Shown here: positions 46,801 to 54,949 of the stretch, one piece after another | How positions within the stretch are numbered: position 1 is the stretch's first letter | Layout: each line of letters opens with the position of its first letter | From: Candidatus Kryptonium thompsonii | GTDB taxonomy: Bacteria; Bacteroidota; Ignavibacteria; Kryptoniales; Kryptoniaceae | Length of the DNA: 64,000 nt | Assembly (NCBI GenBank): GCA_001442925.1 | Contig: LDXX01000001.1 | Coordinates: forward strand, 124,001 to 188,000 | Reading direction: 5' to 3' | Translations under genes and position numbers: made by a program | Notes under the pieces: model-generated | Told to the model about the DNA's origin: nothing | Databases searched by the model: none | Seen by the model: only the letters and a program-made list of their open reading frames with translations

Positions 46801-47143
46801 TATAAAATACTCCCTGTGCACGAAGTGTCGGGGATCCTCCATCATCAACAAGTCCCCCAATCATCAATCCTTCTCTGTAAATCATTCCTACTCCACTGCC
46901 CCTTGGAAATGTTCCATTCCAAGAGTTTTTGATTAACGGTGGCCATCCAAGACCACCTGGCGATGAAACGACAGATACCCAGCTTGTTATGTTATTCACA
47001 TCGACAATCGTTGATGTAACACCAGCAGCGGTTGATTTGCCAAAGAAGAATTCTTCGCTTCTCTTTTTCAATGGATCTTCCCTTCCAATTGCTAAACTGA
47101 ATATTACAAAAGTTAATATTAGCAAAATTGAAAATTTCCTCAT
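43841..47143 (-). CDS. Large secreted protein with T9SS-type C-terminal domain
   Basis: A 1100 aa exported protein, signal peptide ILLILTFVIFSLAIG. The N-terminal 500 residues are unassigned. Near 540-680 there is a fibronectin-III-like segment (VVLNWGWNQAS, NGQTYYYAVTAYAYNP). Two EF-hand-like loops are visible (DQNGNGQYDLGEPYTVD, VVRDRNGNKQWDISDANDA). The last 85 residues form a FlgD/T9SS-type sorting domain (NAFPNPYYGFNLMETDRL, ATIRIFNLAGVLVKTI, ASGVYIVHID). It lies between the TonB-dependent receptor gene (41 bases) and the PorV-like gene. I infer a surface-exposed partner of the receptor. Its ligand is unknown. Confidence 0.8.
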   Translation of the reverse strand: MRKFSILLILTFVIFSLAIGREDPLKKRSEEFFFGKSTAAGVTSTIVDVNNITSWVSVVSSPGGLGWPPLIKNSWNGTFPRGSGVGMIYREGLMIGGLVDDGGSPTLRAQGVFYRTSMVPGRIITKGTAENRDDPAVKRVWRVRPDYRTADLKADAAEYFMKPLKDVTSADEEALRQQYENDWKDWPADKGAPWYTTTGPDAYKVKYGPGFDPNNPNHVPGIPGATQTVWAVANDLASDVGIQVFGSPPIGLELQLTEWAYSVSNPLNNIIFQQIRIIYKGTAAAKPDSKIDSVYIVKWADPDLGDYSDDLAGCDSVLGLGYVYNANTVDHEYQSIGLPAPAVGFDFLQGPARYTGNPNDSAVIGLEWRKGYKYWNENPLTTFVFFAAGTGISDPTNAPQWFNLMRGGLPRPEYPSFVPFWSAFTRDPNVYPTKYAVAGDPVTKTGWIDGREIPPGDRRIVNVTGPFQLKLTDGKPDTAEIVVALIGAMGVDNLSSILVLKYYDIYAQFAYDNLFVLPSPPPSPDVKVAALDRQVVLNWGWNQASVNAIENYNSAGFIFEGYNVYQLPSPTSSLSEAIKIATYDVVNEVTVILDRTIDPKTGALLQVPVQTGSNSGIRHYITLTTDYVRQRPLVNGQTYYYAVTAYAYNPDPLAPFRALESTPVVLAVTPQSPPPGTRYYGAVGDTLTVVHKGRSDGEVVAILVDPSIATGHTYQVRFDNEGNWYIVDINENKVKATGSNQSGDEAYPIVDGVFVKVMGPPLAGKEWVATQGAANRWFTGNPANGGELLFGGVFLGPNFTGSSLAPGDFKSVEIRFSARTGFTDQNGNGQYDLGEPYTVDPAKSQKAFMYQTWSNATYEGFYDVPFKVFDIENPNSPRQLNVVVRDRNGNKQWDISDANDAVTPYEYIWVLDSDYDPTGKAWDPAQGTGFMTSGPNHSAYPVLWALWLYQRGTRDPYSADVTIQLYPNRVNTPADTFTFATQAPTVGDVQLARQDVEKINAFPNPYYGFNLMETDRLIKYITFNHLPKKATIRIFNLAGVLVKTINKDDDSQFARWNLRNEHNLPVASGVYIVHIDMPEIGATKILKLLIVQEEEIIPTY

Positions 47144-47184
47144 AGTTTTAAACCTCCTAATTATTTTTATTTTTGCAAGTTATT

Positions 47185-50100
47185 TCACAATTCAACTCTT
47201 ACTCCAGCTCTTAATTGTCTCGGGGAGCCAAAAAGGTCTTGCAATACTCCATTAAATCGCCACTGATGTTGTCTGTTCTCAAGATTAATTGCTTTGTAAA
47301 GCTCAACATACATAGGCCCGAACTGGTTAACAAAAGTCCCACTTAAGTCAGGATTGGTTAAAAAGCCATCGTCGTAAGCATTTCCAGTTCTATAATAGAC
47401 ATTTATCACATTCTTGGTGTTGAATAAATTCTGAACATAAACATAGAAATTAAAGTTTACTGGACCAATCGAGATCGTTTTGTCAACCCTTAGGTCAACA
47501 TTCCATACCCATGGTGTCCGTGATGCATTTATAGGTTCAAGAGGGGTTCTATTTCTTGGATCTCCATCATTAAGTATTCCACCATCGTCAGCATCTTGCT
47601 GAGCTATTCCGCCAGTGGCAAGAGTATATGGATGCCCACTATTAAATGTTATCAACAGATTAACACCAAATCTTTCAAACAACGGACCACCTTCACCCTT
47701 TCCAAAGCGATAATCAATATTTATCGTTCCTCTGTGCGTCTGATTATATGAAAGTGGAACGGTTAATGTCGGAGTTATCTGCGTAATTCCAACCGCTGCC
47801 CAAGCACCATTTGCAAAAGAATTCGTTCCACGAGCATCCTGCAAGGTATAATTAATTTGCGCTTGAATCCTGTTAACTCTCCTGATTCTTAATGTAAATT
47901 CAAGTCCATATACATTCTCAAAATCACCGTTCGTGTAAACAGCATATTTTAATCCAGCATAAGGTCCACTTGTTATAGGAACAGTGGAAACTTGGAGCTG
48001 ATTTCTAACATCTTTGTAAAATCCAGTTATATCAAAAGCGGCGAAATCGGTAAACTGTTGCGAAAATCCAATTTCATATTGGGTCGTTTTAACAGGATCC
48101 GGGTCAAATGCCAAAGGATCAGGTATCAATTCAATCGATGGTAAGTAAACACTGCCCGGGTAATAAGATAAACCTGCGTAAAGTGATGTCAAAGCCGGTG
48201 GCTGAACAAAAATTCCATACTGTAAGTGGAACACGGTTCTATCTGTCACAGGGAATGAAAAACCTAACCTCGGCTGCAAATAAGCCCTTGGCTTCCCTTT
48301 TTCGAGATCAAGAAGCTTTCTAGTTGTTAAATCAGCCCTTGGTGCATTTGGATCTTTCAACCTCCAAGCATCAAGATACAAGTAATCATATCTTAATCCA
48401 GCATTTATAATTAAATCGCTGAACTCAATTTTATCCTGGATATATGCCGAGAAGAAATATGGATGTCTTGGTCCATCTTCGCCAGAATCAACCTTTCTAC
48501 CAAACCTATCAAATCCATAGTTATTCACATAACTTCCAAGCAACTTATATAGATAACTCTCACTTCTCGCGGAATCAGGTAATGTATGAAAAGCTCTAAA
48601 CAATCCACCAGTTCCAATACCATAATGTCTAACTGTCCATCTTTGATAACTTGCTCCGAGTTTTATTTCATGTTTCTCAACTTGGGAAGTTAAAGCAACA
48701 TTACCACCCCAATAACCCTGTTGGAACTTGCTGTACCCAGCAAATAAAGTTCCAGGCCTATAAAATGCAAATCCATAAAAATCATATGGCGGTGGACCAA
48801 CATACCTACTCACGTACTTAAAACGTTCTCCATATGCACGAACCACTTGAAGACTATCATCATAAGCTAAAACATTGTCGCCAAATGCCGGTTCGTAGGA
48901 CTTATTTCTGTAATCAAGGAAGCTTATGGAAGCCTCTAAAAATGTCTTCGCAGAAATGAAATAAGTTCCCTTTGCACTAATGAAAAATTGAGTTAAATCT
49001 GTAACTGGCAATCTCTCAAGATTAAATATATTTCTCAAGAAGTCATTGCCCCTTGAGCGACTCCAAGTATAAGCTCCTGAAATTCTCAATTGAAGAGGTT
49101 TTAAATCAAATGTAAGCGTTCCATTCCCAGTATATCTATTTACCATCCTCCCTGGTATATTTGCATCGTTCCATGCAACAAGAGCTGAATCACCTTTGGT
49201 TCCTCCTCTTCTTCCATTATCCTTCAAATATCCAAAGTTGTAACCTTTGAAAAAGTGCTGTATATAATCTCTGATAAAGTTGTTTTCACCAGCCAGGAAA
49301 AACTTAATTCTCTCTGTAAACAATGGGCCACCCAAGGTAACTACTATATCAGAATATCCGTAAGAATAAGTTCCAAGGAATTTCTTCCCAGGATAGTTTC
49401 CAAAATTGTCAGTTTCAAATTGAACGGATGTAGAAAACTTTGACCTCCCGCTCTTAAAGACTTGTTGAACTATTCCAGCATTTGCACCTCCAAATTCAGC
49501 ACTATATCCTCCAGCTTGAACTGAAATTTCCTCGAGAGCTTCTGGGATAGTTGTTATAAGACCTCCACCTAAAGCTCTATACCTATCCCTTGCCGCAAAT
49601 GCTCCACCTCTTGCACCTGTAGCTGCACCAAGTATATTAGTTACACTTGCCCCCTCGATCATATAACCAACTTCATCTGATCTACTACCTCTGATGTATA
49701 ATCTTCCATATTGTAAACTTACACCAGCTTGAAGCGCAAAATACACGTTTACATCTCTAACTGGTAATTTCTCAACATCTGCAGATGTAACAACACGAAT
49801 AGCATTCGTAGCAGATTTCTCAATTAGAGGCCTTTCAGCAACAACTTCAACCGCTCTCAATTCTATCGCGGTGGACGGCAATTCAAAATTTAACTCTCTT
49901 GTCAAACCTGCAATAACCTGAACACCCGAAACCGTTACCGTTTGGTAACCAACATAAGACGCCACAACTGTGTATGTTCCAGCAGGGACATTTAAGATCA
50001 CGTAGTTTCCATTTACATCAGTTGCAGCACCGAGCGTTGTCCCTTGAACCACAACTGAAGCCCCAGGAAGCGGCTCCTTTGTTTCTCTATCAACGACCCT

Positions 50101-50190
50101 ACCTGATATTTTGCCATATTGAGCAAATACCAGCTGAACAGAAATTAACAACAATAAAACCGAGATTAAAAATTTAACTTTGTTTTTCAT
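47185..50190 (-). CDS. TonB-dependent receptor
   Basis: A 1001 aa outer-membrane active transporter. After the signal peptide comes a carboxypeptidase-regulatory-like domain (about 25-105: ISGRVVDRETKEPLPGASVV, NGNYVILNVPAGTYTV), then a plug domain (about 115-235, with VYFALQAGVSLQYGRLYIRG and GGYSAEFGGANAGIV) and a 22-strand-type barrel ending in QLRAGVRVEL. This layout is the SusC/Bacteroidetes form, but there is no SusD beside it; instead a DUF4397 lipoprotein precedes it and a T9SS cargo follows. The substrate cannot be told from sequence. Confidence 0.92.
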   Translation of the reverse strand: MKNKVKFLISVLLLLISVQLVFAQYGKISGRVVDRETKEPLPGASVVVQGTTLGAATDVNGNYVILNVPAGTYTVVASYVGYQTVTVSGVQVIAGLTRELNFELPSTAIELRAVEVVAERPLIEKSATNAIRVVTSADVEKLPVRDVNVYFALQAGVSLQYGRLYIRGSRSDEVGYMIEGASVTNILGAATGARGGAFAARDRYRALGGGLITTIPEALEEISVQAGGYSAEFGGANAGIVQQVFKSGRSKFSTSVQFETDNFGNYPGKKFLGTYSYGYSDIVVTLGGPLFTERIKFFLAGENNFIRDYIQHFFKGYNFGYLKDNGRRGGTKGDSALVAWNDANIPGRMVNRYTGNGTLTFDLKPLQLRISGAYTWSRSRGNDFLRNIFNLERLPVTDLTQFFISAKGTYFISAKTFLEASISFLDYRNKSYEPAFGDNVLAYDDSLQVVRAYGERFKYVSRYVGPPPYDFYGFAFYRPGTLFAGYSKFQQGYWGGNVALTSQVEKHEIKLGASYQRWTVRHYGIGTGGLFRAFHTLPDSARSESYLYKLLGSYVNNYGFDRFGRKVDSGEDGPRHPYFFSAYIQDKIEFSDLIINAGLRYDYLYLDAWRLKDPNAPRADLTTRKLLDLEKGKPRAYLQPRLGFSFPVTDRTVFHLQYGIFVQPPALTSLYAGLSYYPGSVYLPSIELIPDPLAFDPDPVKTTQYEIGFSQQFTDFAAFDITGFYKDVRNQLQVSTVPITSGPYAGLKYAVYTNGDFENVYGLEFTLRIRRVNRIQAQINYTLQDARGTNSFANGAWAAVGITQITPTLTVPLSYNQTHRGTINIDYRFGKGEGGPLFERFGVNLLITFNSGHPYTLATGGIAQQDADDGGILNDGDPRNRTPLEPINASRTPWVWNVDLRVDKTISIGPVNFNFYVYVQNLFNTKNVINVYYRTGNAYDDGFLTNPDLSGTFVNQFGPMYVELYKAINLENRQHQWRFNGVLQDLFGSPRQLRAGVRVEL

Positions 50191-50205
50191 GGGCTAACCC
50201 TCCTT

Positions 50206-50874
50206 TTAATCTTCTTTGAAAAGCTTTTTTTGTAAATTTGCTTTTAAACCATATACAACAACAGAATATCTACCAGCCCCTGATATTCCAGAATCCCACG
50301 CTTTAACAAGTGTATCAGTTCCAGATATAACTGTATATTTTACAGGGAAAGATGCAATCGTAAGATATGGCGTTCCCCCTTTGAAAGCAACATTAGAGAA
50401 AGTTGAATCCTTTCCAGCAAAATTAACAATAACTTTCGCAGCACCTAAGTTAGGGCTAAGATTTAAAAACCTAACAAGCGCTTTACCACTCGGATACGGT
50501 TCGTCAAATGTATTACGTTCCGCAGCAAATAAAACACTATCAGACCCCCTCCCAACATAAAAAACAGAGTATTTTTTCTCCGATTCAAGCGATCTTTTTA
50601 TCGTATCCCCAGCCGTAAAAACAAAAACCCTTGACCCAGCTGGTAAATCAAGATAATTTGAAGCATCTCCAAAGGCAATAGAACTCACCTTGTCAGAACC
50701 ATCAACATTAACCTTAATTGTCACATCAGGCTTCAAATTTACAAATTTTGCAAGGGAACGATAATCAACGGGTTGAACTACTGGGTTATCAATATTAATA
50801 CACCCATCCCCCGTGATTACAATTATGAAAAAAACCAAGAAAAAAACTGCAAAGATAGTAAATTTACTTTGCAT
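50206..50874 (-). CDS. DUF4397-domain lipoprotein
   Basis: A 222 aa predicted lipoprotein: long hydrophobic signal (IFAVFFLVFFIIVITG) then GDGC, a relaxed lipobox with Cys25. The rest holds two similar beta-sandwich halves (KFVNLKPDVTIKVNVDG and VRFLNLSPNLGAAKVIVNFAG), the internal symmetry of DUF4397. Function of the family is unknown; members are exported. It is the first gene of the surface operon, 16 bases ahead of the TonB-dependent receptor gene, and lies where a SusD-type binding lipoprotein would in other systems. Confidence 0.82.
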   Translation of the reverse strand: MQSKFTIFAVFFLVFFIIVITGDGCINIDNPVVQPVDYRSLAKFVNLKPDVTIKVNVDGSDKVSSIAFGDASNYLDLPAGSRVFVFTAGDTIKRSLESEKKYSVFYVGRGSDSVLFAAERNTFDEPYPSGKALVRFLNLSPNLGAAKVIVNFAGKDSTFSNVAFKGGTPYLTIASFPVKYTVISGTDTLVKAWDSGISGAGRYSVVVYGLKANLQKKLFKED

Positions 50875-51021
50875 AAGAACCTCCGCTTTAAAATTTTAAT
50901 AAATCAATGAACAAAATAAACAACCGCCTATGAACAGGAAATGAAAAATTTTATTTATTGGAAGGAAGTGCTTTTTAAAAGCTAATAATTAAGCTTTTAA
51001 AATCTGACGTGCTTTTTAATA

Positions 51022-51050
51022 AATTTAATACAGAAATTTTATTTTGTCAA
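51022..51050 (-). promoter_or_regulatory. Predicted surface-operon promoter, proximal copy
   Basis: Minus strand: TTGACA (51045-51050), 17 bases, TAAATT (51022-51027). The leader to the DUF4397 gene is about 140 bases. Confidence 0.65.
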
Positions 51051-51101
51051 GAGTTTTTAGCTTCCGTAGAAGCGAACATTAAATTTCATATTTTCAATAC
51101 G

Positions 51102-51130
51102 AATTTAATATGAAAAATTTATTTTGTCAA
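51102..51130 (-). promoter_or_regulatory. Predicted surface-operon promoter, distal copy
   Basis: Minus strand: TTGACA (51125-51130), 17 bases, TAAATT (51102-51107). Same hexamers and spacing as the proximal copy, displaced by exactly 80 bases. Confidence 0.65.
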
Positions 51131-51177
51131 GGGGTTTTTAAAATTTTTAGGACAAATTTAAAAAATAAGCCCTCGGG

Positions 51178-51206
51178 TTGACTTTCGATCCCACCAGAGT
51201 TATGAA
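51178..51206 (+). promoter_or_regulatory. Predicted apbC promoter
   Basis: TTGACT (51178-51183), 17 bases, TATGAA (51201-51206), about 65 bases before the apbC ATG. Confidence 0.5.
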
Positions 51207-51276
51207 ACTTTTTTCATCCAAACATTTTTATTAAGTTTAGGTTGTAAACTCTAAAAACAAAAATAAAATTTTAACA

Positions 51277-52359
51277 ATGAAAAGCATCGAAGAAATAACT
51301 AAAGTCCTCAGAGAAATTCAAGATCCAGATTTGCATAGAGATATTGTTTCACTTGGATTTGTTAAAGATATTCAAGTTGATTCGAAAAAGGCATATATTA
51401 AAATCGAGCTCACAACGCCAGCGTGTCCTGTGAGAGATAAGATAAAAGATGAAGCGATAGAAAAAGTTAAAAAGCTTGGATTCGAAGAAGTCACTGTTGA
51501 AATGACAGCACAAGTTCCGAAGCATCTGAGCCCACAAAAAGATGCGCTCCTTCCAAATGTTAAAAATACAATCGCCGTCGCAAGTGGGAAAGGTGGCGTT
51601 GGTAAATCAACCGTCGCAGTTAATCTCGCGGTTGCCCTCGCACTTGAAGGCGCCAAAGTTGGTTTAATAGATGCAGATGTTTATGGTCCGAATGTGCCGA
51701 TCATGTTAGGTGTAAACGAAAAACCAACATTGGCTCCAGATGGCAAAAAGATTGAACCTGTTGAAAAATACGGTGTTAAGTTAATTTCAATCGGTTTGCT
51801 ACTTGATGATCCAGATACTGCTTTAATCTGGCGTGGACCTATAGCAAGTGGTGCGATAAAACAATTTATGACGGATGTTGAATGGGGTGAGATTGATTAT
51901 CTTATTTTTGACCTTCCCCCAGGCACAGGTGATATACAATTAACACTCGTTCAAACAATACCTTTAACAGGCGCGGTGATAGTTACAACCCCACAAGATG
52001 TAGCACTTGCGGATGTAAGAAAAGCTATAAAAATGTTTCAAAAGGTCAATGTTCCCATACTTGGCATAGTTGAAAATATGAGCTATTTTATCTGCCCAAA
52101 CTGTGGACACAGAGACGATATATTCGATCACGGTGGCGGTAAAAAAGCAAGTGAAAAATTTAATGTCCCGTTCCTAGGTGAAATACCAATTAACACAAGG
52201 ATAAGAATAAGTGGAGATCTCGGTAAACCAATTCCAGTTTCTTATCCCGATTCAGAAGAAGCTAAAATCATAAGAGAGATCGCTCAAAAACTTGCCGCAA
52301 GAGTTAGCATCGTGAGTTTTAAACAACAAGCAATGCCAAAGGTCGAAATTAAATTATGA
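51277..52359 (+). CDS. apbC: Mrp/ApbC-type iron-sulfur cluster carrier ATPase
   Basis: P-loop ATPase that carries and delivers [4Fe-4S] clusters. The 360 aa protein has an N-terminal MIP18/DUF59 domain (about 1-80, LREIQDPDLHRDIVSLGFV and TTPACPVRD), a deviant Walker A GKGGVGKST near residue 105, and the cluster-bridging CPNC near 271. A short tail follows the usual end. The ATGA overlap with the next gene, which encodes a NifU C-terminal domain, makes a compact Fe-S delivery pair. Confidence 0.94.
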   Translation: MKSIEEITKVLREIQDPDLHRDIVSLGFVKDIQVDSKKAYIKIELTTPACPVRDKIKDEAIEKVKKLGFEEVTVEMTAQVPKHLSPQKDALLPNVKNTIAVASGKGGVGKSTVAVNLAVALALEGAKVGLIDADVYGPNVPIMLGVNEKPTLAPDGKKIEPVEKYGVKLISIGLLLDDPDTALIWRGPIASGAIKQFMTDVEWGEIDYLIFDLPPGTGDIQLTLVQTIPLTGAVIVTTPQDVALADVRKAIKMFQKVNVPILGIVENMSYFICPNCGHRDDIFDHGGGKKASEKFNVPFLGEIPINTRIRISGDLGKPIPVSYPDSEEAKIIREIAQKLAARVSIVSFKQQAMPKVEIKL

Positions 52360-52604
52360 GAGATAAAGAAGAATTAAAAAAACGCGTTTTAAAAGCACTT
52401 GAAATCGCAAGACCATACCTCAAAGCAGATGGTGGCGATGTTGAGCTCGTTGAAATTACAGATGATAATATCGTGAAAGTTAGATTGATAGGAGCTTGTG
52501 GCAGTTGCCCACTTTCAACGATGACATTAAGAGCTGGAATAGAAAGAATTATAATCCGCGAAGCTCCAGAAATTAGGCGGGTTGAAGCTGTTTTCACATA
52601 CTAA
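52356..52604 (+). CDS. NifU C-terminal-domain iron-sulfur scaffold protein
   Basis: An 82 aa protein consisting of the NifU C-terminal domain alone. It starts with the family's helix (ALEIARPYLKADGGDVELVE) and carries the cluster-binding GACGSCPLSTMTLRAGIE. Such small proteins accept and pass on Fe-S clusters. Translational coupling to the Mrp-type ATPase (four-base overlap) supports a shared assembly step. Confidence 0.93.
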   Translation: MRDKEELKKRVLKALEIARPYLKADGGDVELVEITDDNIVKVRLIGACGSCPLSTMTLRAGIERIIIREAPEIRRVEAVFTY

Positions 52605-52630
52605 AAAGCGAGCCCTAAAAATGGGCTCGC
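52603..52630 (-). terminator. Terminator between convergent NifU-C and PgeF genes
   Basis: 8-bp stem GCGAGCCC / GGGCTCGC with a seven-base loop. On the minus strand it is followed by TTTTTAG, so it terminates the pgeF-side transcript; on the plus strand the T-run is missing. Confidence 0.8.
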
Positions 52631-52634
52631 ACCT

Positions 52635-53381
52635 TCATCTTAAACCAAACAATGCCCACATCCTTCCAGAATTTTCACCATATCTTCTAAATGAATGAAA
52701 TAAATCCGCCTCACATATTGTACAATGCCTGCTAACCTCGATGTTTCTAAAATTCAAACCAGAGTTAACAAGCTGTGAAAATATTTCGCCCTTTAAATCA
52801 AAATGATATTTACCATTCCGTTTAAATCTCAAAAATCTTAAATCAAAATATTCCTCAAATTCTTTATCAACCTCATAACAACAAACTGACGCACACGGAC
52901 CTATGAATGCAGTTAGGTTATTAACATCACTTTTAAACTGATTCACCATGAAATCAACCGCTTTTGCAACTATCTTTTCCTTAGCTCCCCTCCATCCACA
53001 GTGAACCAAAGCAATTGCCTTAACTGATTTATCATAAATATAAACAGGCGCACAATCAGCGACACTCACAATGAGGTAAATTCCTCTTTTATCCGTTACA
53101 AGAGCATCGCAATTATCATAAATTCCGGGCTTATCGACATAACAGATATTTGAACTATGTATTTGCTTGGGTATAGCAAGCTGATCTTTCGAGATCCCGA
53201 GTTGTTCGAGCAGAATTTTTCTATTTTCGTTTACCCTTTCCGGATCACTGTTTGTAGTGAAACCAACATTAAAAGCTTCGCTAGAATTAACATTTCTCTT
53301 GGTGGTCATCACTGCGAGAACTTCACTGAAAGCATTAAAAATTTTGGGCTTTATTAAATAAACTGGCTCTGACTTCACCAT
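52635..53381 (-). CDS. pgeF: PgeF/YfiH-type laccase-domain protein
   Basis: A 248 aa cytoplasmic protein of the YfiH/DUF152 family (purine-nucleoside phosphorylase-like or peptidoglycan-editing factor). The copper/zinc-site His and Cys are visible: ALVHCGWRGAKEKIV, FIGPCASVCCYEVD and RHCTICEADLFHSFRR. I choose the ATG at 53381 because the frame upstream to a TTG at 53429 runs into the end of the preceding gene and lacks homology-like content. It is adjacent (16 bases) to the transsulfuration enzyme gene. Confidence 0.9.
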   Translation of the reverse strand: MVKSEPVYLIKPKIFNAFSEVLAVMTTKRNVNSSEAFNVGFTTNSDPERVNENRKILLEQLGISKDQLAIPKQIHSSNICYVDKPGIYDNCDALVTDKRGIYLIVSVADCAPVYIYDKSVKAIALVHCGWRGAKEKIVAKAVDFMVNQFKSDVNNLTAFIGPCASVCCYEVDKEFEEYFDLRFLRFKRNGKYHFDLKGEIFSQLVNSGLNFRNIEVSRHCTICEADLFHSFRRYGENSGRMWALFGLR

Positions 53382-53397
53382 CCCAAATAATTTATTT

Positions 53398-54813
53398 TCA
53401 AATTTTCTCAAGACCTTCGCTAAGATCAAGAATTATATCGTCAACTTTTTCAAGGCCAATTGATAATCTTATTCCACCCGGATCTATCCCTTTCCTCAGC
53501 TGTTCCTCAGCTGGAATGGTTGCATGCGTCATCGAACCCGGATGCTCAATCAATGTTCTTATATTTCCAAGGCTTACAGCAAGCGTTATAGTATAAGCGT
53601 TCTTTGCGAGGTAATTTATAAGTTTTTCAGCTTTCTTTCTCCTGCCCTCTGGAGATTCATCTTTGATCACAAAATATATTAAAGTTCCAGGTGCAAAATT
53701 ACCTTCATAATCAACCATTTGCTTTTTCGCGAGTTCATATTGCGGGAAAGTATGAAGACCAGGATAACTTACATACTGAACCTTTGGATGAGAAGCGAGA
53801 AATCTCGCAACTTCTGTAGCCGTCTTTTCTTGTTGACGAACCCTTAACGCAAGCGTCGGCAATCCATAGACAAGAATTGTCCAAGCACTTTTAGTCCCAA
53901 GGACGCCACCGAAATCTTTTCTATAAAGCAGGAGTTTATCTTTGCTCCACCTCGGTCCAATGACAGCACCGCCCATATCAGTTCCAAATCCCCCAATATT
54001 TTTCGTCAGTGAATGAACAACGAAGTCAGCCCCAAGCGTAAGTGGTCTTTGGCAAAAAGGTGTAGCAAATGTGTTGTCAACAACGACATAGATTCTTTCA
54101 TTTTGCTTTCGTTTCTTATTTTCCTCTTTAACTATCTCTGCAACCCCAGCGATATCAATAAGTTCAAGCGTTGGATTAACAGGTGTTTCAAAATAAACAA
54201 CCCTGGTTCTTGGCGTAATTGCCTTTTTCAGGTTCGTTAAATCGCGAAGGTCGATAAATTTCGTATGAATTTGATATCTTGGATACCAATATGTTAAAAG
54301 TTCATAGGTGCAACCATACAAAAGCTTATGCGCTATGATCTCATCCCCCGTTTTTGTCAAAATCCCAAGCGCAGCTGAAATTGCCCCCATGCCACTTGCA
54401 AATGTCACAGCAGTTTCACCTTGCTCAGCATAAGCAAGATGTTCCTCGAGCATTTCTTTGTTCGGTTCGCCAAGACGATCATAAATGTAGATTGGAGCCT
54501 TAACTTCGACCTCTTCATTGTTTACAGTATGTGCGAATTGTAAAAATCCAAGCGCCCCGCGCTGTGCTGATTCAAGTCTGAATGTAGCCGATGCTGAGAT
54601 CGGTGGAACAACATGGTGTGAATATTCCCATTTCGGTGTGAATGAACGACCATAGATGAGGTGAGTTTCAATCGAATATTTTTCTTCATTGTTTCTTTTT
54701 TTTCTCGGGGACCTTTCCCGAGCCGAACTCATTGAACCATTTTCAATTGATTTCTTTCGCTTCGGGGACTTTTCCCGAATCGAACTCGCAGTGCCATTTT
54801 GTTTTTTTACCAT
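53398..54813 (-). CDS. PLP-dependent transsulfuration enzyme with repeated basic N-terminal tail
   Basis: A 471 aa Cys/Met-metabolism PLP enzyme (cystathionine gamma-synthase/lyase, methionine gamma-lyase or homocysteine-synthase type). Core motifs: ASGMGAISAALG, PVNPTLELIDI, DNTFATPF, PLP Lys271 in VVHSLTK, and a C-terminal RLSIGLE. The first 46 residues are atypical: a 19-residue unit (ASSIREKSPKRKKSIENGS) followed by a diverged copy (MSSARERSPRKKRNNEEKY), highly basic with SP motifs. A GGAGGGT ribosome-binding site just before the ATG supports this start, so the tail should be translated. Its promoter is TTGGAA-17-TAAATT. Confidence 0.88.
   Translation of the reverse strand: MVKKQNGTASSIREKSPKRKKSIENGSMSSARERSPRKKRNNEEKYSIETHLIYGRSFTPKWEYSHHVVPPISASATFRLESAQRGALGFLQFAHTVNNEEVEVKAPIYIYDRLGEPNKEMLEEHLAYAEQGETAVTFASGMGAISAALGILTKTGDEIIAHKLLYGCTYELLTYWYPRYQIHTKFIDLRDLTNLKKAITPRTRVVYFETPVNPTLELIDIAGVAEIVKEENKKRKQNERIYVVVDNTFATPFCQRPLTLGADFVVHSLTKNIGGFGTDMGGAVIGPRWSKDKLLLYRKDFGGVLGTKSAWTILVYGLPTLALRVRQQEKTATEVARFLASHPKVQYVSYPGLHTFPQYELAKKQMVDYEGNFAPGTLIYFVIKDESPEGRRKKAEKLINYLAKNAYTITLAVSLGNIRTLIEHPGSMTHATIPAEEQLRKGIDPGGIRLSIGLEKVDDIILDLSEGLEKI
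54692..54801. repeat. Tandem 57-base repeat in the transsulfuration gene
   Basis: Two imperfect copies with a period of 57 bases (19 codons). They share TCGGGGAC-TTTCCCGA and CGAACTC blocks (GGGGAC at 54707 and GGGGA at 54764), and encode the repeated basic tail. Confidence 0.75.
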
Positions 54814-54852
54814 AAAAATTACCCTCCTTAAGGTAGGTTTGTTTTCATTTCT

Positions 54853-54881
54853 AATTTAGAAAATGAACGCTAATTTTCCAA
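54853..54881 (-). promoter_or_regulatory. Predicted promoter of the transsulfuration gene
   Basis: Minus strand: TTGGAA (54876-54881), 17 bases, TAAATT (54853-54858), followed by GGAGGGT before the ATG. Confidence 0.55.
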
Positions 54882-54911
54882 CTGAAGATGCTAAGCATTC
54901 ATAGCTGAAAT

Positions 54912-54940
54912 TTGTTTTTGAGGCTTAAAAATTTTAAATT
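54912..54940 (+). promoter_or_regulatory. Predicted promoter of tRNA-Thr
   Basis: TTGTTT (54912-54917), 17 bases, TAAATT (54935-54940). The predicted start is about three bases before the tRNA. Confidence 0.5.
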
Positions 54941-54949
54941 TTTTAAAAA

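Larger units (their letters stand above)
50875..51276. other. Divergent intergenic region with duplicated promoter
   Basis: A 402-base AT-rich spacer between the DUF4397 and apbC genes. I see no coding frame. It holds two imperfect direct copies of a 39-40 base segment exactly 80 bases apart (51021-51059 and 51101-51139), each forming a minus-strand promoter, and one plus-strand promoter for apbC. The part from about 50890 to 51010 shows nothing recognisable. Confidence 0.7.
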
